Below are positions 33,501 to 45,500 of a stretch of DNA of 64,000 nucleotides, piece after piece. How positions within the stretch are numbered: the first letter of the stretch is position 1; every line of letters starts with the position of its first letter. A model generated the notes under the pieces. That model searched no databases. It saw nothing but the letters and a program-made list of their open reading frames with translations, and had not been told where the DNA came from. The position numbers and the translations under genes were made by a program. The stretch comes from Salvator merianae (lineage: Eukaryota; Chordata; Lepidosauria; Squamata; Teiidae). Location: the NCBI GenBank assembly GCA_003586115.2, contig QVOM02000053.1, positions 8,330,032-8,394,031 of the forward strand. Direction: 5' to 3'.

Positions 33501-36500
33501 TGTGACATTCGTTTGATATCCAAGTGCTTTTTTGAGTAGAGTTGGTATTATGAATTGTCCGCAACCCTAAGGGTTCATTTCTGTATTGTCTGTGTTATTC
33601 GTCTTCATTTAACGTGCAGCTAGACAGTTTTAGGAATTGCAGCTGACATAAGTGGCACAGCCGAGTATTTTAATCTCTTGTTCCTCCACTCTTCAGACAC
33701 GGCCTACGTGCGCTTTTTTATCAGCGACGTGAATGACAACAAACCCATCTTCACCCAGAGTGTCTACGAAGTTAATGTGGAGGAAGATCGAGATGTGGGA
33801 TCAGTCATCATTACCGTCAGTGCTAATGACGAAGATGAAGGTAAAGCTTCAAAATTCCCAGAGGTAGCTGCACCTGAAATATTAATGAATTAATTTTTCA
33901 GGTGTTTAGAGACTGTGTTTTATCAGCACCAGCACAGAAAAATGTCTCTTTTGTCTCCCTACATTCGTTTAAAGCTTCTCTCTGTCTTGAGCTTGACAGG
34001 TTGCGATTGTCTTTTTGTTTTTTATAAAGAGCTTCTGTAGCAAACAATCCTTTATTTATGGTAGACAGTGTATTAAGCTCAGTTATCAATGGAGAAAGAT
34101 GATACCAAGTTTATCAAATGTGAAGTGATGGGGTTGGTATCCTCCTTCATCAGGAGTTCATATGGCATTGTCAAGCTGTTTCTCAGACTCCGTGAATAAG
34201 CACCAGTGCAATTGGAAATCGTGTGAGAGCTGATTTCAGTTTGAATCTCACCCCTATCAAAAACTTACTCTGTGATCTTAGGCAAAGTGTTACTTGAGGG
34301 ACTGTAGGCCTTTTCACACTTAACTGGGCTGAATGCTGTCTGTGCTTGGAATGGCTGCTTCAAGACAGTCCCTGAGCCATCTGGTGTCGCTCTGAAGTTT
34401 GCATGAGCTTTGGAACCTGCTGCAAGGGCTCTGTTGGCCAGGAACTAAAGCTTCTGGCAACAGAGCCTTAGGGCGACCCATTTTGGCAGTGCAATTTTGG
34501 GTGCCAATGAAATGGGTCCCCCTGCTAAACTGGAACATCTCCGTGGGCTGGTTCACTTGTGAGGAGACTCCTGGAAGACCTTTTTTAAAAGGTCTACCCT
34601 ATACTGGACTAAGAGGCCATTTTGGGCCTCCTCGTTTGGTATACGTTCTGTCCATTGTGGATGGTGCAGTCTAACAGGGCGTGGAGCCTCTCTGGGCCTG
34701 TTTGCACTTGCTACTAGCAAGCATCAAGAATGCTTGCTAGTCAAGTGCATCAGCACTTTGCAGAGGTCCAAGCAGCTGGGAGTGGGCTACATCTGCTCCC
34801 AATCACTACTACCTCCAACCTTACCAGAAGGTAATAGGCACCTCCTGGTAAGGTGCGTTCGCACCTGCCTGGTCGTGAAGCATCCAGACTGGTGTGACAC
34901 AGTGATCACACATGTACGATCAGGCCTGATTGGGCCGCTTGATGCCTGATTGGGCCTGTGCCTGATCCTGGCGAATGGCAGGCCCATGCAGTGCTCAGTC
35001 CTGTGTAGGTGCGATCAGCTGATTGGGCCTGCACGATCGGGCACTACAGTAAGCAATTTGCTTTTGAAGATCCTTGACAAATGTTGATCAAAACAGCTTA
35101 GTGACACTGGCCTTTCCCCTCAGGCACCAATGCGAAGTTAAGATACCAGATTACAGCTGGAAACACGGGAGGGGTATTTGACATTGAGCCAGAAATGGGT
35201 GCCATCTTTGTCACCCAGCCTTTGGATTATGAAGAAGACCAGTTGTATGAGCTTCACCTGTTGGCTTCTGATGGAAAATGGGAAGATTATGCCATTGTGA
35301 TCATCAGCATTATCAATAAAAACGATGAAGCCCCAGTTTTCGCTCTCAATGAATATTATGGAAGTGTGATCGAGGAGCTTGATGGTCTACCAGTTTTTGT
35401 TCTTCAGGTATGTTTGCGTATGCTGACCCAAGGAACATGAATCATCACAGTAAATGTTAGCTAAACAAAGTCTTATGGTAGTTCTGGATGCAAGGTAAAC
35501 CCCACAATCCTGGTGGCATTGCATTGGTAATACAGACATACCTATAGTATCCCCAAAGCAGAGCTGATTTCAAAGCACAAAAACCATGTTGCAATGTTAT
35601 TACAAGGAATCTAGCAACGACAGCAAGCTTTTTGTAACAGGCCCGCTTACCTGCGTGCCTTGCGAATGACATGTGAGATTGCCCACTAGGAACTTCTGGA
35701 AGCTGGCCAAGCATGTGAAAAACAAATGCAAGGGGACAGGTGCCTGGCTTGGTCCCCGAAATCCCCAGTTTGCCAATCTTGTACATTGCTTGCTAGGGGG
35801 ACAGGTAAACTGGGGTTTGTAGTGGGCATCTGGTGGGACACAGAGAGAGGCAACCGTGGGTCCTGTTTGTTTTTAAAATTGATTCTGAGATTTACTTTTA
35901 AAAGCCCTTTTTAAAGGGCCATGATTCAAACTCGAACCTGTTTGATTCAAACAGGGGTGTTCACCGGGTCCATGTGAACATCTCCATGGTTTAGTTTGAT
36001 TGACAATTAAATTTGCTGTCGAAGCAAGAAATACAGATTTTCGCTCGAAAACAAATCGAAAATGATTTTTTTTTTTTGTGCACATCCCTACGATGTAGTG
36101 CTGAGACATTTGCAGGTTATACCCCATGTCTGGAAGCACCCCAAATAATTCACAATTTTTCAAAAACTGAATTCCATGCCTATTCTTTCTCATTATCAAA
36201 ATGATTCTAGGACAGATAACGTTGCACTAATACCTTATGTCTGCTTGTCTTCCATGAATAATCTGCATCCAGGGCTAAATCTAGGACAGCAGCTTCCTTT
36301 TGAAAGTTGCTGCTGTCAGCATTCAGAAAGGATGCTGTCCATTTTCTGTTTGTTCCTTGTACATAGTATATCATTCATATTTATTGTTCCTACCAAGCTG
36401 GATGCTGGATCTGATGGTATTTATTTATTAGATTTATTCATTTTTAATTCGGTTCTCTGTAGGTTGTAGCAAACGATCCCGACAGTGCCATGGATGGAGG

Positions 36501-39500
36501 TGATATAAGATATTCCTTGCACGGACACGGTGCAGATGAGGTTTTTGCAATAGATGAGAACACAGGCAGCATTTACTCCCAGAAGATGTTAGACCGGGAA
36601 GAGCGAGCCCTGTGGAGATTTGTCGTGTTGGCAACAGATGAAGGCGGGGAAGGGCTTACTGGTTTTGCAGATGTGATTATAAACATCTGGGATATTAATG
36701 ATAATGCCCCAATGTTCACATGCATGCCTAGTGACTGCAATGGGAGTGTCTTTGAAAACTCTCCTGAGGACATGTTTGTCATGGAAATGACAGCCATAGA
36801 CTTGGACGATGCAAATGTAGGTCTTAATGCTGTTTTAACATACCGTATAATTGAGAATGTGAAAGATACCACCAATGCGGACTTGTTCAAGATCAGTCCC
36901 ACAACAGGCAACATCTATGTTGCAGGAGGGACACTGGATAGAGAGAAGGCAGAAAAATACTTCCTTAAAATTGAAGCAAAAGACGGAGGAGGTCTGACAG
37001 GAACAGCAACTGCAACGATCTGGATTACAGATGTAAATGATCATAGCCCTAATTTCACCCAGGACATTTGGCATGTTGTGATCCCTGAAACCAGTGTGGT
37101 CGATGCAGAGGTTCTGGAAGTTTCTGCAACTGATGACGACAGTGGGGAAAATGCTCAGTTAACATTTAGCATTATTGGGGGGGATCCAGAGCAAAAATTT
37201 TACATTGAAAACTACAGAGAGGGTCAGCATGCTACCATCAGACTGAAGAAGACCTTGGATTATGAGCAAATCCATGAACGGTGGTTTAACCTTACAGTTC
37301 AGGTAGAAGACCCGGATTTTGCCAGTGTTGCTTTTTGCGTGATCGAAGTGGAAGATCGTAATGACCACAGCCCTGTTTTCAGTTCTCGGTTTATTCAGCT
37401 CAGCCCTTTCTTTGAGGACATTCCTGTGGGCACCACCATCGCCAGAGTAACAGCCGTGGATGAGGATTCTAGTGCAAATGGGAATATTGAATATTCTATC
37501 CAGTTGGATTCAGACCCAGCTAGGCAATTTGCAGTAGACCAGAATGGTCACGTGACTGTGGCGAAAACACTGGACCGGGAAGTCACTGAGGAGTATCGTT
37601 TAATCATCCAAGCTTCTGATCAAGGCTTTCCTGTGCAGACAGGAAGTGTTACAATACTGATTGACTTGGTGGATGTCAATGACAATGGGCCAAGGTTTGA
37701 GGCACCATATATGCCCGTAGTATGGGAAAATACACCAGGACCTCAGCTGGTTTATATGAATCTTACGTCTAATCTACTGTGGGCTTTTGATCCAGACAGT
37801 GATGAAAACGGGCCACCTTTTACATTTTTCTTGCCACCGGATTATCAGAACTCTTTGGATTTCACTCTCACTGACAATGGGAATAATACAGCCACAATTA
37901 CAGCTTTGAGGACCTTTGACAGGGAGAAACAGAAGGCGTTTCATCTGCCCATTATTATAACAGACAGTGGGCTTCCGCCCATGAGTTCTACAAACACCTT
38001 GACTATAACTATTGGGGATGAAAATGACAACAGCCATGAAGCTGGCCGTAAAACAATCTACGTTTACATGCACGGAGGTAGGTTTCCCAGTGTCCACCGG
38101 AGTGTCTGCTCACTGGTCTTCATGTATTTCCATTTATATAGCCTCCTATGTCCTAAGGCCTAAGGGTGGTTTAGGACAATAAAAAAAAAAAGAAATTAAA
38201 TTAGTGTCCTGAAAATTACAGCTTAAAATTGGAATAAGTTTCCAGCTCTCCTGAGTACACAAATTGGAATGGTGTGTGGCAGTGGCTGGTGAAATCTCGA
38301 AAGACAGGGGAGATAGGTGGATGGTCGTATGGGTCTGTCTTACACTAAACTTCTCTAGCTACCATCATCCTGGGACATACACAGAAGAGCCAATGCAGCT
38401 CCTTTAGGTTTAAGCCCAATAATTCTGCATGAAGCGCTTCCATGTGCTTTTGGGAACACTGCTGTGCAGTGGTTGCTAGTCCTAAACTGGGCAGGTTTTT
38501 TCCACGTTACCTCTGCTGATTGCTGCCTAAGGATGCAGGTAGAAATCGTTCCGCTCGCTTTACTGAGGTGCTTCTTAATTGGAAAAATCAGGGATTGAAA
38601 CTTGAGACCTTCTGTATGTGAAGCCTATTTTTATTAAACTATGCTGTCTGGTTCTTTCATGCTGCCATTACAGTGAGGGACAGAATCAATTAAGCAAGGC
38701 TTGAACATAACCAGTTCATATCTTCCACAGCAGGCTGAGGCTGTGAGAGCTGATTTTAGTTAGAGCAGTATTTTGGGTTAGCTTGCTACAGAAATTTCAT
38801 CTTAATTTAATTTTATTTAATATCAGAGTGTGCACAGACCACATTTAATACTTGTGGTTTATATTTTTTTGCCACACTTGCATAAAAGATCAGAGTACTT
38901 GCAGTTACATTGCTTGAAATGTCTTGGACCATAACCTTTGTGAAAGCCATGCAGCAGTAAAAATGATAAATGCAGCAATAAATACAACAGGATGTACAGC
39001 TCTTTGGAAAAACGAATGAAATTAATGCAGATTTATTATAATTTATCTCAACAGGAAAGTGGTCGACGACGGTGATTGGGGACGTGTTTGCACCCGACCA
39101 AGATGACTGGGACAATAAAACATTTGTCTCTGAAGGAAAAATGCACAAGTGAGGATTGTATTTGTGTCAAGTGGGGTAATATTTAATATTTATACTTGTG
39201 CAATTATTTTCTTTTGAATCGTTGCGTAAGTTACATGTAGAAAATCCACATTATTGCTTGGGACAGAGAGGGAACAATCTTTTAAGTGTGCATTTTGCAT
39301 GCATTATTGATTATGGTTGCAGGATTTGCTGCTGTTTCATGTACAATGCCCCCTTTTTATCACCTTTGCTAAGTACTGGAGCATTCTGTACTCAAGTGAT
39401 GAAACAGACTGTCACAGGCTCCGGACAAATGCCAGTACAGTGGCAGCCAGTGTGGGTGAGCATGCTCAGAAGTCCCTTCTCCTGCAGAAACCTGGTTCGT

Positions 39501-42500
39501 GAGCTTCCTTTGAAGTCCCTGAGGTAAAGGAAGCTCATAAGCATCTAAAGGAATGCCTTATTCCGTGTCAACCTGCCTGTGCCTTAGGATCTGCAGGGAA
39601 GGTCCTCCTGGTTGTACCACCATCTTTAGTAGTTAAAGAGGTGGGGACCTGGGATAAGGACTTCCCAGTAGTAGCCTCTAGAGTATGGAATAGTCTCCCC
39701 CTGAGGTTCTCTGGCATCTTCACTTCATATATTCAAGGGATCATTGAAATCACACCTCTGTACCCTGTCCTTGGCTGAGGAAATGGCTTCCCCTCCCCTA
39801 TTTCAGGCAGGGAGATTTCACATGAACCGGCTTTTAGTCTAGCTGGCTTCTGTCTGTCCTGTTTGTTCCTCATTGGCCAAAGAGTGAGTAGGCCATATTG
39901 GGTCCATGGATTCAAGTCCTTTTGGGGAGCACCAGGGAAGACCTTGCCCAGGTGTGCACCCATAATATTCATGCTGTGGTCTCTAGGTGCAAGTGATGTT
40001 GCTCAGAAGAAGCAGGAGTGTATGTCTGCGTGTGGCTTATCTGTCTCAGGGTGGCTGCATTGCAAAACAGGGACTGGGAATATAAAATTCGGGTTGATTG
40101 TCTAGGAGCAGAGTACCACATCTTCCTGGGTCTCTGTTATAAAACTGAGATAAAAAAAACCTGTAGGAAGTCCCCTCCCCCATACAACTATCTTTGCAGG
40201 AGTGATTCTTGTCAAGTAGAAAAATGCAGCATAATAGGTCCTTGCTGGGCAGTTGTGAGAATATAAAAGCAGAATAAATGGAAAGAAAATCTTTTCCAAT
40301 TTCATCTTCCCCCTTGAATTAATGAGGACCAGGCATTACAGCTGACAAATGTCCCAGGATGTTGTCATTGCTTGCCAATAGAGCAGCCTCTTGGGAAAAG
40401 TGTGTCCCTCATGAAGCCTCGTATTGATGCGGGGTCTGCGCATGTGTGTTTTTCAAGATCTTTCAGGCTGAATCAAAGGACTGGCTCTTTGATAATGGTG
40501 GATAATGCTCCTCAGGGAACGTACGAGTTAAAAGTCAGAGTGTCAGATGGAATCTGGCCTGATGTTACGGCAACCGTGCAGATATATGTCAAGGAGATAG
40601 AAAATGAAGCCATTCGTAATTCAGCTACTGTACGCTTGGCAGGTCAGTTTCATTTGCCAGTTGAGCTTGATTACTTCTGTGTTTGAAAACTCTTACTCCT
40701 AGCAGGAGTCGGATTTTTTTGGCTGAGCAGCCTAATTTGGCAATGTTTTTAATGAACTATGACACTTGCTATAGATTCAGAAATCTCCCTGTGGCCTCCA
40801 CATACTTACCTAGCAGCACATGTAAAACATCTCACATGTGCTGTCCCAGATTGGTGGCCTTGAGTCAGTCACTGCCTCTGAGCATAGCCCACCTCACAGG
40901 GTTAGGCTAACATGGAGGCGAGGAAAACAGTGGATGCCTTGAGCTCTTGTGGAGAAATACAGAGGGCCTTTCTGCATTGGAATGCCAGTGGTTGGAATAA
41001 GTCAGTCTGGACCAGCTGGGCCCGCTGATTCTGACCATGGGAAAGCATGGAGCTGATCCAGCCCAGCCCATACCACAGCCTGGAGCATGTGAGTGCTTCA
41101 GGCCGGACCATGTAGCCTTCAAAGACTAGGAATGCAAGTTCCTAGGCTCGGAGGCACCAGGGAGTGCATTTTGGCAGTTCTCTTTCGCACGTCCCCGAAT
41201 TACACCCCCCACTCTGTCCTGGTATTCCTGAACATGGAGGGGTGAGATAGATTAGGCTAGGAGGCATTGACTGACCTAAGACTGGCCAATATACCAGACC
41301 AGCAAGCACACTAGGAGCCTTCCTTAGACCACACCGGTATGTGGAAGGGAGGATCCTAGTATGCTTGCTTGTCTGGTATACTGGCCAGTGCTGAATTGCC
41401 CTTAGATACTTGTGTCTGAATTGGAATTTCAACTAGCACATCATATTGGCTTATTCATTGCTTCCTGGACTTTTTTGGGGGGCATGCCACTTGTGATTTG
41501 TTTAGAGAGATGTGTCTGTTAAACAAAACTGATCTTCAGTGTTTCTTTCTCCTAGTACCAGGTAGGGTAGAGCTGATATGTGCACAAACTGCTACTAGTG
41601 GTTCAGCTTGAGTCTGAACTGACCTCTTTCAGCTGGGTTGCATCTGAACCAAACCTATTAGATCTTCAGTCAGATTTGACCCAAGTCTGGATTGGCCAAA
41701 CCAGTCTGGTAGTCTTTTCCTCCCCCCCCCCCCTTTGGTGGGTGTGCATCTAGAAAAGGAAGCAGGGAATCTCTCTGTCTGAATGCCATGCTGATCAATT
41801 CACTATCAGCTGTTGCATGAGGAATGATCTTGCCATTTTCTTCTTCTGCTCCAGGAGGTTTAGAGAACGAGGGTCTGTTTGCACTTTGTAGCTTAGAATG
41901 ATATAATCATTCCATTCTAAACTGGAACAGACCCAGCGGTGTGGCGGCCATTCACAATGCAAGTGCTAGAAGGGTCTCCAGCACTCACAGTGTAAATGCC
42001 TGTCTACTTGCCATGACAGCAGCTGTGGAAATGTCCAGCCATTACCATGGTGAGCGGGATGTGGTGCGCAAGTGCTCAAATGTGCAGCCGCAGCCATGCA
42101 ACATTCACATCTGGAAGCAGGTGCGAAGACTGCTGATTGGGAGCAGTCCAGCAGTTCAGCTGCATTTTAGCTGTCCACAGCTAGTAGCATTTGGGAGTGT
42201 CTGCAGATGCTTCCAGGTGCAGCAGCTGCCGCAGAGTACAGATGCACTTTGCTAGTGAGTGTGTGAACACTCACTAGCACGTAGGTGTGAACAGGCCCCA
42301 GAACTGAGTTAGATGCCTGCCCAGTCAGAGTGAAGAAATCCACCCTTATGGTGGAGCAGGAAAGGAGTGTCTGAATAACGCTGCAAATGTTGTGAAACTA
42401 AAATGCAGATTTGGGAGGGAGGGGATGTATGTTGCTGTGAGCTCCTTGGGGTAATGAATAAGATGCTTTTAAGTGTATAAAGTACTTAATCCCATGGCTC

Positions 42501-45500
42501 CTTCCACATTTAATAGTTCAAAGTGAATCTAATCAACTACTTATCTTTATCTGCAATGTTATGGCTCCTAATGAGTTTCAAGAGTCACACTGTATGAACT
42601 GGCAACAAGGCAACTGTCAAACAGAAACTGATGCAAACTACTTCCTATTGGTATAAGTTGTTCTGTGCTCTTCCAATGTCGAAAGAAATCAGAATGCCCT
42701 TGGCAAGGCTCAAGGTGAAAGGTTTGAGGGTTTGATTCTTCTACAATGTGGCTAAAAGCCAGTAGTGGCCAGTGTGGCTCCACACTTGTGGAAGCTATTT
42801 TTTTTTTTTTTTGGCCACACTTCTGCTGTAGGCTTTGTTGAAGTCCACTTCATACTGGCAAACCTCCTTTTGATCTGACCCATTTCAGGAAGGAAGATTT
42901 GCTGGCATGGCCTGGGCTTCAAATGAAGTCTGCAAACTGACAGGTGGCAGGCAGAGGAGCTTCTGCTTGCACGAATTTGCATTGGCTGCTACTGCTAAAA
43001 ATGTGAGTGTGGAAGGAGCCCATGTTCCAAAGACGTAACCATGATAACCTGATAACGCTTTTAGTTCTCTCCTACCTATAAGACTCTTTTAATTTTCTCC
43101 TACATATAAGACATGACAGCGGAAGAATTTATAAGGAAAGATGAACCTGAAGAAAGCAGATATGACAAATTTAAAGGCCTTCTGGTGGGACTCTTCCTGG
43201 TCCCTCCCGAGGATGTCGTTGTTTTCGGTGTGATGAATGTTGACGGGAAGCAAACGGATGTGAGATTTGCAGTTCAGAACGGCTCTTCCTATTACAGGCC
43301 GGAAAAACTGCAAGGACAGATGGCTGCCTTTAGAAACAAGGTGAGTCCCCAACCATGCCGCCAAGATTGCCCAAGGCATGCTCGTGAGAATTGAAGAAGT
43401 GCCCTGGATTGGACCAGGAACCCATTTACTTCAGAAGCCTGTTTTCAACAGAGACATATGGGGAGCTCCCAAAGCAGCGTACCAACACAAGGCCTTTCTG
43501 CATTGGAAGACCATGATCTAAACCAGTGGGTCTGGACCATCACGCCCCAGTGGTTCAGACCACAGCTAGGTATGGTCTGGAACAGTGCCGTTTGCATGAC
43601 AGTGTTGGTCCAGATCAGCCTCTGCACCAGGGCTGAAGCTCACACAAGCTTTGGGGCTGGGATCCGAAGGTTCTGATAGGCTAGGAATGAAAATCTGTAG
43701 CCTCAGAGCCCCCAGGGAACCCATTTCAGTTGCACGCTTTGATGTGCCCCTGAAATGGGTCTCTCAGTAGTTGGGAACATGGAGATGTTCCTTCTGCATG
43801 TTCCCTGTTCTAGATTAGGGCCAGTTAGTAAGCAGGTAGATCTCGATATTGAGGTCTACCAGTAATCCAGATCGAGGGCCCCTTGATCTAGATTGTGTTC
43901 CATCTCATGTGGTCAAACCATACCAGTGGTGGGTGGGACCTCCCATATTCCATATTAATGTGCAGAAGGAAGGTCCATAATCTCCTTTCTGATCCTGCTT
44001 AAACAGCAGGGCAGAAAGACCCACAGTTTCCCAGGATATCCATCTTTGCTCGTGGTTTGCAACATCTGGTCTCATAAGAATGGTATCACCCAAATTAGGG
44101 ATTGTGTATAGCTCTCACGATGGGTAGCCATTGTTAGCTTGACCCATATGAAATTTGTGTAATGCAGTGATGAAGCCACAGTGTAGCACCATTCATTGAC
44201 TCTAGAGAAAACGTTTGTGGTTTCAGAAGCCAAGAGGTTTGCCAACTGCAAACATTTTTTTAGACTGTAAAAAGCTACATTTTTCTTTTCCTAGGTCAAA
44301 CTAACTATGCACTGCAGAGCCTCCCTCCCTCCCTCCCTCCCTCCCTCCCTCCCTCCCAACCTCCCAACACTTTATTTGTACAAAAACTCTTCAACAAGGA
44401 ATAACAATGCAAAATCTTCAAAAAATTTAACACATATAAAGCATTCAGGCTGCATTCCTACATCGTAAAAATGTGGCTCAAAAGCAGCTTAGAGGTGGTA
44501 GCATACCAGTGCCTCTAATCCACATTAAAGGTTGGAAAATGTTTCCCAAAGTATGTTGTCTCTAATGTGGACCAGAGATGGGATGGGCACAATACTGTCC
44601 GCATACTACCACTTCTAAGCTGCTTTTGAGATACTTTTTTGAGATACCGCCTCAGATAATCCTGCTGAATCTTGCCAGATAGCCCTGATTCATCCACCAG
44701 ATTATTAAAAAAAAAGAAAGAAAAATTAGAACAATGATATGAGGTAGAAGATGGAGGATTGTCATTCAGTGTAAGCTAGTAAACTGTCTAATCCTGCCCA
44801 ACATGTCAATCAAAGATGAATTATGGCTTAGAAAGTAAAACAATCTCGACTGCAGTAGAAAATACTGAGCCTTACATGCAATAAAAGGTGTCTATGATCT
44901 GTAAAAACAATTTGATTCTCATATCCTTTGATTCTGTGGCAATCTTAGTCCATGAAAATGTATTCCCAAGAGTTTCAAAAGCTGGGGTCCATACAGAAGG
45001 CCTGATTCTGGTTTGCCTCAGGATTAACCAGTGTAAGTTGGATAAGTGCAGCAGTATTTTCCTTGATGCCCACAAAACTTCTGAATTCCACTTCTTGTGG
45101 CTTCTTCTGTCATGAAGCTGCAAGATGGGAGGAGGAACCTGAACAAGCATTCAATCTTCTTGAAACTGTGTAGTTTTAAAAGCCACCTCCCTGAAACCTC
45201 TTTCAAATCACTGAACTGTAAAAGTCTGTTTTCTTTTGAACCAGATCCATCTTCTATGTGCTCCTTATGAAAAAGCAAATAGCCATTAGTAGTATGTTTC
45301 TATTAGGAGTGAGGTAATACCTTGGGGGAAGGAACCAGGAGAATTGATGTCCAAGACATGCTGCCCAAAATTTCAGAAGTGCCCTCAGGTCCTGAAAGGT
45401 TAGCAGACTGGTCTATGTTGATGGCAGCAAATAGACTTTTTCCCTCAAACTTGGTCCTTTAATAAGTTGGGGACACAATTCAAGCCAGTACTTTTGTCCT

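Larger units (their letters stand above)
33841..35123. other. Intron 15
   Basis: Contains a degraded family-A element (34305-34690) followed directly by a family-E element (34693-35045). The last 80 nt before exon 16 are unassigned. Confidence 0.65.
40643..43110. other. Intron 19
   Basis: Contains a partial SINE (40852-40963), a family-A start (40966-41215), a family-B fold-back (41270-41403), a C-run (41722-41734), a family-E element (41871-42299) and a T-run (42800-42813). The segment from about 42500 to 43080 is unassigned. Confidence 0.7.

Noticed and set aside
38078..38163. Exon 17 reading on to a stop at 38161
   Set aside because: A good donor GTAGGT at 38078 joins exon 18 in frame, and the sequence after it has no cadherin character.
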